From: BP-133 sp040756995
Lineage (GTDB): Bacteria; Actinomycetota; Acidimicrobiia; IMCC26256; BP-133
Direction of reading: 5' to 3'
DNA length: 64,000 bases
NCBI GenBank assembly: GCA_040756995.1
Contig: JBFLYK010000013.1
Coordinates: forward strand, 62,001 to 126,000
Both the position numbers and the translations under genes were made by a program. The notes under the pieces are model-generated. The model did not search any database, was not told the origin of the DNA, and worked only from the letters and a program-made list of their open reading frames with translations. Each line of letters opens with the position of its first letter. Within the stretch, counting starts at the first letter, position 1. Positions 7,251-15,092 of this stretch are shown here, piece by piece.

Positions 7251-7945
7251 CCTGTCCTCCTCTGAGCAGCCGCGTCTGCGGTCGTCGCCTCGACCGTCAC
7301 GAACGAACTCATCTCGGATACGGCCCGCGGTTGGCCGCCGATCAGTACGGGCACCGGTGACGACGCCGCCAGCTCCCGGGCGACGCTCCCGAACAACCGC
7401 GGTGACATGCCGTGGCCGCGAGGCCCGATCACCAGCAGGTCGTAATCGCCGTTCCCGGCGATCTGAGCCAGCGTGGTGGTGGGCTGTCCGGTCACGACGC
7501 ACTCCTCGGCCGGCGGGGATGCGGCGGCCCGCCGTGCCGACGCCATCCACCGGCGGGCCAGCGCCTCGTCCTGCTCGAGCAGCGCCACATCCGTCGCCGC
7601 GTCGACGCTGGCGACGTACACCAGGGTGAGCCGGCCGAGCCGGTCGCCGAGGAGGTCGACGGCATGCGCCAGCGCAGCACTGGCCTCCTCCGAGCCATCG
7701 ATCCCGGCCAGGACGGCGATCGGTCCGGGCCCGGCGGCCGGCGCGCCGGTCAGGACGGTCACTGCGTTGCGACGCCGCCGCCGGGCGGCATCGAGCGCCA
7801 GGGGAAGCGCCAGTGGGCCGAGGAACATCCCGATCGTGCCCCAGGTGGCGGGCGCGTAGCCCCGACGCCCCATGGCGATCGACAACACCGGCCCAACGGA
7901 GATCCAGGCCAGCAGGGCGAGAATGAGCAGGGCTTCGGTGTCCAC
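7247..7945 (-). CDS. Membrane-anchored universal stress protein
   Basis: A 232-residue protein with two N-terminal transmembrane helices (about 5-23 and 36-53) followed by a UspA domain (about 78-205). The ATP-binding signature is present as GPRGHGMSPRLFGS, and the domain opens with IAVLAGIDGSEEASAAL. Usp domains usually occur alone or with transporters, so a short membrane anchor is somewhat unusual. It shares a divergent promoter region with the gene at 8097, where a DosR-like motif lies at 8026-8040, consistent with dormancy or hypoxia control (inference). Confidence 0.75.
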   Translation of the reverse strand: MDTEALLILALLAWISVGPVLSIAMGRRGYAPATWGTIGMFLGPLALPLALDAARRRRRNAVTVLTGAPAAGPGPIAVLAGIDGSEEASAALAHAVDLLGDRLGRLTLVYVASVDAATDVALLEQDEALARRWMASARRAAASPPAEECVVTGQPTTTLAQIAGNGDYDLLVIGPRGHGMSPRLFGSVARELAASSPVPVLIGGQPRAVSEMSSFVTVEATTADAAAQRRTG

Positions 7946-8025
7946 GTTGACCTCCTCTGTCGGAACGCTTCTGATCCTGATGAGAAGGCGTCCGGCTCAA
8001 CCAGGGCCGAACGCGCTCTCCCGGC

Positions 8026-8040
8026 GGGACCTTCGGCCCT
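8026..8040. promoter_or_regulatory. DosR-like motif between divergent Usp and SRPBCC-like genes
   Basis: GGGACCTTCGGCCCT lies in the intergenic region between the leftward Usp gene (starting at 7945) and the rightward gene at 8097. It resembles the mycobacterial DevR/DosR box (GGGACTnnnGnCCC). The same pattern recurs at 12035 and, less exactly, at 14029 and 2573. The DevR/DevS pair is encoded 2.1 kb away. Binding is inference. Confidence 0.4.
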
Positions 8041-8096
8041 GCCCGGCGTACGGGCCGGTGGGCGAGCATGGCGAGAGACGACCGAGGAGGATTGCG

Positions 8097-8897
8097 ATGC
8101 CGGAGATGACGACGACACAGACGTCGGAAGGTCGCGACGGCTGGCGAACGGTCCGCCACTACGCCTACGTCCGGCGACCCTATGAAGCTGTGTGGGCGAA
8201 GCTCGCCGAGGCACCTCGCGACGTCTTCAGGACCGGTGACGACCTGTCACCCACCGGGCTTCCGCTGGTGGAGCTTCGGGTCGTCCGGGCGGGCATCGCC
8301 GTCTCCCGGGCGGTCAACATCAAGTTCGGTGGACTGGTGGCCGAAGAGGAGATGGCCCGGATGGGGCTGCGGTGGGAGGACCGCCACCACCCGCAGCTCT
8401 TTCCGGTCCTCGAGGGCATCCTCTCGCTCACCCCGATCAGCGCCGGTCGACGGCAGGTGACCCAGGTCGGCCTCGTGGGCCGCTACCGCCCGCCCTTCGG
8501 CGCGCTCGGCGCAGTCGGCGACCGGATGGGCGGCGAGAACGTGGCCGTCGAGTCGGTCGCCGGGTTCGTGGACCACATCGCCCGTCGGCTCGAAGCGCTG
8601 GTCGACGTCGAAACCCTCGGTCCCGAACCAAGCGAACGCGCCAGGGACGAAGCCGACGACTCCGATCACCGGCGGATCCTGGTGCCGCTCGACGGCTTGG
8701 GCGAGCGCCGAGGCGGGGCGTTGGGTGTCGACCGGCAGCTGGCCGGCACACCCGGTGTGATTCGGGCGCTGGTCGACCCGGTGGCCGGCATGGCCGAGAT
8801 CGAGTACGACCCCGACCTCTGCAGCCTGAGCCGGATCCTGGCCGAACTGGAGGTGGACGGGCCGCCCCAGGAGCCGGCGGACAGCCCGGGCTCGTGA
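8097..8897 (+). CDS. Two-domain protein: SRPBCC-like N-terminus, HMA-like C-terminus
   Basis: A 266-residue cytoplasmic protein. The N-terminal 170 residues (HYAYVRRPYEAVWAKLAEAP, LSLTPISAGRRQVTQVGLVG) look like an SRPBCC/START-type ligand-binding fold. After an acidic linker the C-terminal 70 residues (GTPGVIRALVDPVAGMAEIEYDP, LSRILAELEVDG) resemble a heavy-metal-associated ferredoxin-like domain but lack the CxxC metal site. ATG at 8097 follows GAGGAGG. It is next to the PPOX genes and preceded by a DosR-like box, so a stress role is likely; ligand unknown. Confidence 0.6.
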   Translation: MPEMTTTQTSEGRDGWRTVRHYAYVRRPYEAVWAKLAEAPRDVFRTGDDLSPTGLPLVELRVVRAGIAVSRAVNIKFGGLVAEEEMARMGLRWEDRHHPQLFPVLEGILSLTPISAGRRQVTQVGLVGRYRPPFGALGAVGDRMGGENVAVESVAGFVDHIARRLEALVDVETLGPEPSERARDEADDSDHRRILVPLDGLGERRGGALGVDRQLAGTPGVIRALVDPVAGMAEIEYDPDLCSLSRILAELEVDGPPQEPADSPGS

Positions 8898-8964
8898 GCA
8901 CATGCCCGGCCTCTGCGGCGCTGACACAGGCACTGACCGAGCTTCGGAGATAGGAGAAGTTGCC

Positions 8965-9420
8965 GTGGAGAAGACGCACCTGGCGCAGCAGGAAGAACCC
9001 GTCCTCGAAGAGCTGGACCGAGAGGAGTGCCTCCGGCTGCTGGCCACCCAGACCGTGGGCCGGGTGGCCGTCAGCCAACCGGGATGGGCGCCTCACGTCG
9101 TCCCGGTGAACTACGTCGTGCCCGGGGACTCCATCGTCTTCCGGACAGACGAGGGTATGAAGCTCCGCCTCGCCGTGACTGAGCCGGTGAGCTTCGAGGT
9201 GGACTTCGCCGACGCCTTTCATCAGACCGGCTGGAGCGTCCTTGTCCAAGGGCTCGCCTACCAGGCATCTGAGTGGGAGATCGAGGTGGAGAACCTCCAC
9301 ATCGATACCTTCGCTCCGGGGGACAAGCGATGCTGGATCCGGATCGTTCCCCACAGGATCACCGGACGACGCATCCGCGTCCCGGTCGCACCAGTCTTCG
9401 ACCCCCGAGGCTACCTATAG
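8965..9420 (+). CDS. Pyridoxamine 5'-phosphate oxidase-like flavin-binding protein
   Basis: A 151-residue split-barrel protein of the PPOX / nitroimidazole-resistance type. Signature segments are LATQTVGRVAVSQPGWAPHVVPVNYVV, IVFRTDEGMKLRLA, VSFEVDFAD and GWSVLVQGLA, which in the family form the FMN or F420 pocket. It is the first of three related copies in the window (also 9750 and 13566). Such proteins are frequent members of the mycobacterial DosR regulon. GTG at 8965 follows GGAGAAG; an ATG at 8902 would add 21 unlikely residues. Cofactor and substrate not determined. Confidence 0.75.
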   Translation: MEKTHLAQQEEPVLEELDREECLRLLATQTVGRVAVSQPGWAPHVVPVNYVVPGDSIVFRTDEGMKLRLAVTEPVSFEVDFADAFHQTGWSVLVQGLAYQASEWEIEVENLHIDTFAPGDKRCWIRIVPHRITGRRIRVPVAPVFDPRGYL

Positions 9421-9439
9421 CCCGCATCCGAGCTTCCAG

Positions 9440-9690
9440 CCGGGAAGGGCGGCGTGGCCATCTTCGGTACTCAGCCGCCGCGGGGTGCGGCTGGTCTTCG
9501 CCGAACTCAAGGGCCCGGTGAAGGACCGCCTGACGGCGTACGGCTTGTCCAGCCGCTTCGGTCCCGATCGCTTCTATCCGACGCTGGGCACTGCTGTTTC
9601 GGCCTACGTCGACACCAGCGGCGTGAACTGGGTCGACTGGACTGACCATCATGCGGCGCATGACACGACGGGAATCGGGTCTGGATGGCC
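9440..9690 (+). pseudogene. Remnant of a SulP-type transporter STAS domain
   Basis: The frame through this interval encodes RRGVRLVFAELKGPVKDRLTAYGLSSRFG... then FYPTLGTAVSAYV...GVNWVDWTD, which I recognise as the C-terminal STAS domain end of SulP anion permeases. No permease domain, start or ribosome-binding site precedes it: the upstream sequence is the end of a PPOX gene. It is therefore a leftover of a deleted transporter gene. The rest of 9421-9749 holds no other gene I can support. Confidence 0.6.
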
Positions 9691-9749
9691 CGACGGCGTT
9701 GTGACCAAGGACCCTAGGGACGGAGCGTCCACCGTCCGAAGATGAAGGT

Positions 9750-10154
9750 ATGGCCCTCATCGACAATGGTCTCGAGATTCTTTGCCCGGAGCAGTGCTGG
9801 GATCGTCTGCGGCGATCCTCAGTCGGTCGGGTGGCCGTCACGATCGGCGCGTTGCCGGCGATCTTCCCGGTGAACTTCACCGTCGTCGGCGGCCAGATCT
9901 TGTTTCTCACCGGCGAGGGGACGAAACTGCGGGCCGCACTCGACCGGACCGTGGTCGCTTTCCAGGTCGACGACTTCGACGAGGCGACCGCCTCCGGCTG
10001 GAGCGTCATGGCCGTCGGCCTGGCGGAGGAGGTGGCGACGCCCGGCGAACTCGACGGGCTGCAACCGCTGGTCCTCCGCCCGTTCGCCGGCGGCGACCGC
10101 TCTCATGTCGTCAAGATCACGCCCGAGTTCGTTTCCGGGCGGCGTATCGCCTGA
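9750..10154 (+). CDS. PPOX-like split-barrel protein (second copy)
   Basis: A 134-residue relative of the proteins at 8965 and 13566. Conserved segments are WDRLRRSSVGRVAVTIGALPAIFPVNFTVV, ILFLTGEGTKLRAAL, VAFQVDDFDE and GWSVMAVGLAEEV, ending with SGRRIA. It would bind a flavin or deazaflavin in the cytoplasm. ATG at 9750 follows a GAAGATGAAGG stretch. It is convergent with devR-like gene at 10164. It diverges enough from the other copies that it is not a recent duplicate. Confidence 0.7.
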   Translation: MALIDNGLEILCPEQCWDRLRRSSVGRVAVTIGALPAIFPVNFTVVGGQILFLTGEGTKLRAALDRTVVAFQVDDFDEATASGWSVMAVGLAEEVATPGELDGLQPLVLRPFAGGDRSHVVKITPEFVSGRRIA

Positions 10155-10163
10155 CGCCCAAGC

Positions 10164-10823
10164 TCAGTGCGGCTCCTGCTTGCGCCGCTCGGTGAGCCGG
10201 GCGGCGTACGCCGCCGCTTCGGTCCGCCGGCTCATGCCCAACTTCGCCAGGAGGTTGGAGACGTAGTTCTTCACGGTCTTCTCGGCCAGGAAGATCGTCT
10301 CGGCGATCTGGCGATTCGTGTACCCCTCGGCGATGAGGTCGAGGATCTTGCGCTCCTGGTCGGATAGACCGGCCAGTTCGTCTTCTTGTTCCGGTTTCGT
10401 GCGGAGCCGTTCCAGGAGCCGGCCGGTCAGGGCAGGGTCGATGAGCGACTCGCCCCGGCCGACCCGGCGGATGGCGTCGACCAGGTCGCTGCCCCGCACC
10501 TGTTTGAGGATGTATCCCGAGGCGCCGGCCATGATCGCGGCGAACAGCGCCTCGTCGTCGGCGAAGGACGTCAGCATGATGCAGCGGACCTCGGGATGCT
10601 GCGAGCGGACCTCCCGGCAGACCTCGATGCCGCTCTCCGTGTCGCCACCGAGCCGCACGTCGAGGACGGCTACGTCGGGCTGGGTGGCGGGAATCCGGTT
10701 CAGCGCCTGCTCGGCCGTGCCCGCTTCGCCGACCACGGTCAGGTCGTCCTCCGCTTCGAGCAGGTCGCGCAGCCCCCGCCGCACGATCTCGTGGTCGTCG
10801 AGGAGGAAGACTTTGGTCGTCAT
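10164..10823 (-). CDS. DevR/DosR-like NarL-family response regulator
   Basis: A 219-residue response regulator with a receiver domain (D55 phosphoacceptor in AVLDVRLGG; acidic pair at D9-D10; K in ILKQVRG) and a C-terminal LuxR-type HTH (LSDQERKILDLIAEGYTNRQIAE...KTVKNYVSNLLAKLG). The sequence style is that of DevR/DosR, the hypoxia/NO dormancy regulator of actinobacteria. It is divergent from its likely sensor kinase (10887) with only about 60 bp between. ATG at 10823 gives the usual start MTTKVFLLDDHE and lies 7 bp from a -10-like CAGAAT; ATG at 10832 is the alternative. Confidence 0.82.
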   Translation of the reverse strand: MTTKVFLLDDHEIVRRGLRDLLEAEDDLTVVGEAGTAEQALNRIPATQPDVAVLDVRLGGDTESGIEVCREVRSQHPEVRCIMLTSFADDEALFAAIMAGASGYILKQVRGSDLVDAIRRVGRGESLIDPALTGRLLERLRTKPEQEDELAGLSDQERKILDLIAEGYTNRQIAETIFLAEKTVKNYVSNLLAKLGMSRRTEAAAYAARLTERRKQEPH

Positions 10824-10828
10824 GGACG

Positions 10829-10880
10829 CCATTCTGGCCTCTTCGCGCCCCGCCATGCCGCCAGACCGCACGGCTAGAAT
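10829..10880. promoter_or_regulatory. Divergent, probably leaderless promoters of the DevR/DevS-like pair
   Basis: On the plus strand TAGAAT (10875-10880) ends 6 bp before the GTG of the kinase gene. On the minus strand CAGAAT ends 7 bp before the regulator ATG at 10823. Both spacings would put transcription starts at the start codons, and neither GTG/ATG has a convincing Shine-Dalgarno sequence at normal distance. Clear -35 elements are not visible. Leaderless starts are common in actinobacteria; this reading is inference. Confidence 0.4.
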
Positions 10881-10886
10881 CCGGCC

Positions 10887-12014
10887 GTGACGGAGCTCGC
10901 CGGGCCCCGAGCCCTCCGCAAACTCGTTGACGCCGTCATCTCCCTCAGTGCCGACCTCGAACTGGCGGCCGTGCTGCAACGCATCATCGACGCGGCCATG
11001 GATCTCGTCGACGCCCGCTACGGCGCGCTCGGCGTCCTCGACGAGGAGAAGTCGAAGCTGGCGGAGTTCGTCACCGCCGGGCTGGATGACACGACGCACA
11101 AGGCGATCGGCGATCTACCCAAGGGCCACGGCATCCTGGGCCTCCTCATCGCCGACCCCAAACCGTTGCGCCTCCCGGATCTGCGCGAACATCCCGATTC
11201 CTACGGCTTTCCTCCCAACCATCCGCCGATGCGGTCCTTCCTCGGCGTCCCCATCCTCGTACGCGGCGAGGTCTTCGGAAATCTCTATCTCACCGACAAG
11301 AAGAGCGCCGAGGTCTTTACCGATGTCGATGAGGAGCTCACCGTGGCCCTGGCCGGCGCGGCCGGCGTGGCCATCGAAAACGCCCGACTCCACGCCCGCC
11401 TCGGCGAGCTCGTCCTGCTCGAAGACCGGGAGCGGATCGCCAAGGACCTGCACGACACGGTGATCCAGCGACTCTTCGCCACCGGCCTGTCGTTGCAGGG
11501 GACGGCCCGCCTGGCCCAACGGCCCGATGTGGCCTCCCGAATCCAGGACGCCGTCGAAGACCTCGACATCACGGTGAAACACATCCGGACGGTCATCTTC
11601 GGGTTGGAGACCGCCGCCGGGCGGGGTGATGGTGTGCGCAGCCGGGCGATGACGCTGACCCGGGAAGCCAGTGGCCCCCTCGGGTTTCTCCCGGAGGTCA
11701 CGTTCGACGGGCCCGTCGATACGTTGGTCCCCGACGATGTCGGGCGGGAGCTCCTGGCCACGATGCGGGAAGCGCTGTCGAATGTCGCCCGCCATGCCGG
11801 AGCCTCGCACGTCCAGGTCCGCATCGCGGCCGGCGCCGAGATCGTGCTCCAGGTGGTCGATGACGGCCGGGGCGTACCGGACCGGCCGAGTGAAGGGCTG
11901 GGCCTCCGCAACATGGCCAGCCGGGCCGAGGCGCTCGGCGGCCGCTTCTCGGTCCGCCCGGCCGAAGGCGGCGGCACGGTCGTCGAATGGGCCGTGCCGG
12001 TCCGCACACCCTGA
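10887..12014 (+). CDS. DevS/DosS-like GAF sensor histidine kinase
   Basis: A 375-residue cytoplasmic sensor kinase with one GAF domain (about residues 15-170), a HisKA_3 dimerisation domain with phospho-acceptor H189 (KDLHDTVIQRLFATG), and a HATPase domain (N-box MREALSNVARHAG, G-boxes DDGRGVP and GLGLRNMASRAEALGG). Mycobacterial DosS has two GAF domains, the first binding haem; only one is visible here, so gas sensing is plausible but not shown. It should phosphorylate the divergently encoded NarL-type regulator. Confidence 0.82.
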   Translation: MTELAGPRALRKLVDAVISLSADLELAAVLQRIIDAAMDLVDARYGALGVLDEEKSKLAEFVTAGLDDTTHKAIGDLPKGHGILGLLIADPKPLRLPDLREHPDSYGFPPNHPPMRSFLGVPILVRGEVFGNLYLTDKKSAEVFTDVDEELTVALAGAAGVAIENARLHARLGELVLLEDRERIAKDLHDTVIQRLFATGLSLQGTARLAQRPDVASRIQDAVEDLDITVKHIRTVIFGLETAAGRGDGVRSRAMTLTREASGPLGFLPEVTFDGPVDTLVPDDVGRELLATMREALSNVARHAGASHVQVRIAAGAEIVLQVVDDGRGVPDRPSEGLGLRNMASRAEALGGRFSVRPAEGGGTVVEWAVPVRTP

Positions 12015-12034
12015 CGCCCACCGCCGGTACGTTC

Positions 12035-12049
12035 GGGACTTTCGGCCCT
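12035..12049 (+). promoter_or_regulatory. DosR-like motif upstream of the multicopper oxidase
   Basis: TTCGGGACTTTCGGCCCT (12032-12049) is the best match in the window to a DosR-type inverted repeat. It lies about 86 bp before the multicopper oxidase ATG and directly after the sensor kinase gene. The next occurrence downstream (14029) precedes the membrane protein at 14134. Confidence 0.45.
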
Positions 12050-12134
12050 CCGGAGGCGGACCTCCGCCTCGTGCCAATGACGAGCCGGCTGCCCGATGCT
12101 GGGCGGGAACCCGCTGGCACGCACGGAGGTCACC

Positions 12135-13535
12135 ATGGACGCCCAGCATCCGCCCGCCCCGGTCTCGCAGGTCACCGAGGTCGTGAGCGTCGCCCGCCTC
12201 GGCACGGCGATCTTCTCGGTCGTCGCGCTGATGCTCTCGCTCGGGGCCCTGATCGTCGCCAACAACAACACCGGAGACTCCGGCACGGGTCAGGCCGGTG
12301 CGGTGAAGGCGACTACGTCGGTGCTGGCGGCATCCGCCATTCCCAGCGATGCGGCGGTGGTGAGCCTCACGGAGTTCGCCATGAGCCCGAAGATGGTGAT
12401 GGCGCAGGCGGGCGGGTTCCTGAAGGTCAGCAACGACGGGGCCATCCCCCACACGCTGGCGATCGAGGGGACCGATCTTGTCACCCCTACGCTCAACGGC
12501 AAGGAAGCCGCCGGCCTGTCCCTGGCGTCGCTGGAGCCCGGTGACTACAAGGTGACGTGCACCATCCCCGGCCACCAGGCCGCCGGCATGACCGGCGACC
12601 TCATGGTCATGGCCGCCGGCACCGACCACGGCGCGGCGGGCGGCGGGCCCAGCAGCAAGACCATGACCGCCGAGGAGATGGACGCCCACATGGCCGTACG
12701 GACGAAGGCGTTCCCGGCCAAGACCGAGGGCCTCGGAGCGCAGATCCTGCCGCCGAAGGTGCTGGCCGACGGGACCAAGCAATTCAACCTGACGACGAAG
12801 ATCGTCGACTGGGAAATCGAACCCGGGAAACTCGTCAAGGCGTGGACCTACAACGGCGTCGTGCCCGGGCCAACGCTGAAGGCGGACGTCGGCGACAAGG
12901 TTCGGATCGTCGTCAACAACGAGCTCCCGGAGTCGACCGCCATCCACTTCCACGGCCTCAAGACGCCGAACTCGATGGACGGTGTCCCCGACATCACCCA
13001 GGAACCGATCAAGCCGGGCACGACCTTCACCTACGAATTCGTCGCCCAGGGCCCGGCCGTCGGGATGTACCACTCCCACCAGAACGCCGTCGTGCAGGTG
13101 CCGAACGGCCTCGCCGGGGCGTTCCTCGTCGGCAAACTGCCCGTGCCCCAAGGGGTGACCCTGAGCCAGGAACTGCCGATGATGCTCAACGACGCCGGCA
13201 CGATCGGCTTCTCGCTCAACGGCAAGTCGTTCCCCGCCACGGCGCCCATCGCCGTCAAGCCCAACGAGTACGTGCTGGTCCACTACCTGAACGAGGGTGT
13301 CATGTCACACCCCATGCACCTCCACGGCCTGATCCAGACGGTCATCGCCAAGGACGGCATCCCCCTCGCCCAGCCCTACGACGCCGACACGATCATGGTC
13401 GGGCCCGGCGAGCGCTACAGCGTGCTCATCCACGCCGACACCCCCGGCGTGTGGGCCTGGCACTGCCACATCCTGACCCACGCCGAGAACGAGGACGGCA
13501 TGTTCGGCATGGTCACGGCCATGGTCGTGCAGTAA
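12135..13535 (+). CDS. Multicopper oxidase with fused N-terminal cupredoxin domain
   Basis: A 466-residue extracytoplasmic copper oxidase anchored by one N-terminal helix (about residues 22-45). A plastocyanin-like domain follows (about 70-155: FAMSPKMVM, NDGAIPHTLAIEG, VTCTIPGHQAAGM, with His-Cys-His-Met type-1 ligands), then a two-domain laccase-like core. Copper ligands are H271/H273 (HFHG), H313/H315 (HSHQN), H392/H395/H397 (HPMHLHG) and H443-C444-H445...H449 (WHCHILTH). The substrate could be metal ions, phenols or nitrite; the ligand set fits an oxygen-reducing trinuclear centre. ATG at 12135 follows GGAGG. A DosR-like box lies upstream. Confidence 0.85.
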   Translation: MDAQHPPAPVSQVTEVVSVARLGTAIFSVVALMLSLGALIVANNNTGDSGTGQAGAVKATTSVLAASAIPSDAAVVSLTEFAMSPKMVMAQAGGFLKVSNDGAIPHTLAIEGTDLVTPTLNGKEAAGLSLASLEPGDYKVTCTIPGHQAAGMTGDLMVMAAGTDHGAAGGGPSSKTMTAEEMDAHMAVRTKAFPAKTEGLGAQILPPKVLADGTKQFNLTTKIVDWEIEPGKLVKAWTYNGVVPGPTLKADVGDKVRIVVNNELPESTAIHFHGLKTPNSMDGVPDITQEPIKPGTTFTYEFVAQGPAVGMYHSHQNAVVQVPNGLAGAFLVGKLPVPQGVTLSQELPMMLNDAGTIGFSLNGKSFPATAPIAVKPNEYVLVHYLNEGVMSHPMHLHGLIQTVIAKDGIPLAQPYDADTIMVGPGERYSVLIHADTPGVWAWHCHILTHAENEDGMFGMVTAMVVQ

Positions 13536-13565
13536 CGACCTCGAGCGACGAAAGGAACGACCACG

Positions 13566-14045
13566 ATGTTCCTCGACACCGCGTCCCGCGACCCGGCCCA
13601 CCCGGCACCGCTGGTCGAGCGACTCGACCGGCCGACCTGCCTGGCCCTGTTGGCCACCCAGTCGGTGGGCCGGGTGGCCGTGAGCCGGGCCGGGGAGCCT
13701 CCCCATGTGGTGCCGGTCAACTACGCCCTGCTCCGTGATTCGATCGTGTTCCGCACCGCACCCGGAACGAAGCTGAACCGGCTCATCACGGAGCCGGTGA
13801 CGTTCGAGGTCGACTGCTTCGACATCGAGAGCCGTACGGGCTGGAGCGTCGTCGCCCAGGGCTTCGCCTACGAGGCGTCCGACCGGGAGATGGCGTACGA
13901 GGACGTCGACCTCGACTGCTTCCTCGACCAGCAGACCAGCCGCTGGGCCTGCCTCCAGCCCGATTCCCTCACCGGCCGGCGGATCCTCCGCCCATCAGGC
14001 CGCTCCAGGACCTCGGTCCCACCGGATCGGGACGTTCGTCTCTGA
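13566..14045 (+). CDS. PPOX-like split-barrel protein (third copy)
   Basis: A 159-residue flavin-binding-type protein, the closest relative of the one at 8965: both share LLATQ(S/T)VGRVAVS, PHVVPVNYAL, SIVFRT, FEVD and GWSV(L/V)(V/A)QG. It follows the multicopper oxidase by 30 bp with an AAAGGAACGACC leader and is probably cotranscribed with it. Its 3' end contains a DosR-like motif (14029-14043) that would serve the next gene. Redox partner unknown. Confidence 0.75.
   Translation: MFLDTASRDPAHPAPLVERLDRPTCLALLATQSVGRVAVSRAGEPPHVVPVNYALLRDSIVFRTAPGTKLNRLITEPVTFEVDCFDIESRTGWSVVAQGFAYEASDREMAYEDVDLDCFLDQQTSRWACLQPDSLTGRRILRPSGRSRTSVPPDRDVRL
14029..14043 (+). promoter_or_regulatory. DosR-like motif within the end of the PPOX gene
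   Basis: GGGACGTTCGTCTCT overlaps the last codons of the PPOX gene and lies about 90 bp before the ATG at 14134. A second short inverted repeat, GGACCTCGGTCC, sits just upstream. The match is weaker than at 8026 and 12035. Confidence 0.3.
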
Positions 14046-14133
14046 CCCCGGACCACCGCCGAAGCCGATGATGACGGCAGTGGAAGGGCCGCACTCGTCG
14101 GGAGAGGCCCGCAAGAACAAGGGAGCCAACGCA

Positions 14134-14796
14134 ATGAAGCGCAGGACTCTGGACGTGATGTTCAGCGTGGGTGGACTGATGATCGCCGCGCTGCTCCTCG
14201 CCATGGGCATCGTCCTCACGAGCAACGCCAACTTCGCCAAGAACTACACCCGCGACCAGCTGACCGCCCAGCAGATCAGCTTCAAGGCCGCCGACAAGCT
14301 GACCGCCGAAGAGAAGAAGGCTGCCTGCCTCGTCGAGTACGCCGGTCAGCGGCTCACCACCGGCGCCCAGGCCGAGTGCTACGCCAACGAGTACATCGGC
14401 CTCCATGTCAAGTCGACCGCCGCCGGCCGCACCTACGCCAGCCAGGGCGACTACATCAACGGTCTGAAGGCTGAACTGGCCACCGCCCAGACGGCCACCC
14501 CTCCGGACCAGGCCAAGATCACGGACCTCAACTCCCAGATCACCGCCGCCACCGCCGCCCGGGAAACCCTCTTCAAGGGCGAGACCCTCCGAGGCCTGCT
14601 CCTCACCTCCTACGGATTCAGCGTCTTCGGCGTCAAGGGCGCCCAGGGCGCCACCGTGGCCTTTGTGATCAGCGGCCTGATGCTGCTGCTCGCACTGGCC
14701 GGGCTCTACCACGCCTGGAAGACCCCCCGGGACAAGGCCTTCGCCGCCCCCGAGGTCGTCCGCAACGGCAGCCAGAAGGTACTGGCCAACGCCTGA
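14134..14796 (+). CDS. Two-helix membrane protein of unknown function
   Basis: A 220-residue protein with a transmembrane helix near the N-terminus (about 8-30, VGGLMIAALLLAMGIVLTS) and another near the C-terminus (about 172-195, VAFVISGLMLLLALAGLYHAW). Between them is an extracytoplasmic domain of about 140 residues with a coiled-coil-like Ala/Thr/Gln-rich stretch (LKAELATAQTATPPDQAKI) and two Cys. No family recognised. ATG at 14134 follows GGGAG. A strong terminator closes the unit. DosR-like box upstream. Confidence 0.6.
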   Translation: MKRRTLDVMFSVGGLMIAALLLAMGIVLTSNANFAKNYTRDQLTAQQISFKAADKLTAEEKKAACLVEYAGQRLTTGAQAECYANEYIGLHVKSTAAGRTYASQGDYINGLKAELATAQTATPPDQAKITDLNSQITAATAARETLFKGETLRGLLLTSYGFSVFGVKGAQGATVAFVISGLMLLLALAGLYHAWKTPRDKAFAAPEVVRNGSQKVLANA

Positions 14797-14837
14797 ATCC
14801 GAAGGTCGAGGAGCCTCCCCCGTCCTCCCTCCAGGAA

Positions 14838-14868
14838 CCAGGGCCCCCGCCGAGTGCGGGGGTCCTGG
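14838..14868 (+). terminator. Intrinsic terminator hairpin
   Basis: A 13-bp stem (14838-14850 with 14856-14868, one G-T pair) around the loop CGAGT follows the membrane-protein stop by about 40 bp. It lacks a long U-tract, as usual in high-GC actinobacteria. The remaining sequence up to 15092 (about 220 bp) holds no gene or riboswitch that I recognise. Confidence 0.7.
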
Positions 14869-15092
14869 CGCGCTTCGTTCGGGTTCCTCAGAACATCAGC
14901 GACTGATGCCCTAGATGGTCATCTGAAGCCCGCCTGGATCGCTGGCACGAGCGGTTTCCCGTCCGGGAGCACCTCCTGAAACTTGCTGAACTTCGAACAG
15001 AAAGACGGCGGCTCCTGGGACAATCTGCCCCTCTTGGCCGAGCAATTCGGTCCGGACCCTGCATGTCAGTCACACGAGGGAGGGCCCCGCTC

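Noticed and set aside
14869..15092. Possible riboswitch before the calcium-repeat gene
   Set aside because: I looked for c-di-GMP, c-di-AMP and cobalamin consensus elements and found none.
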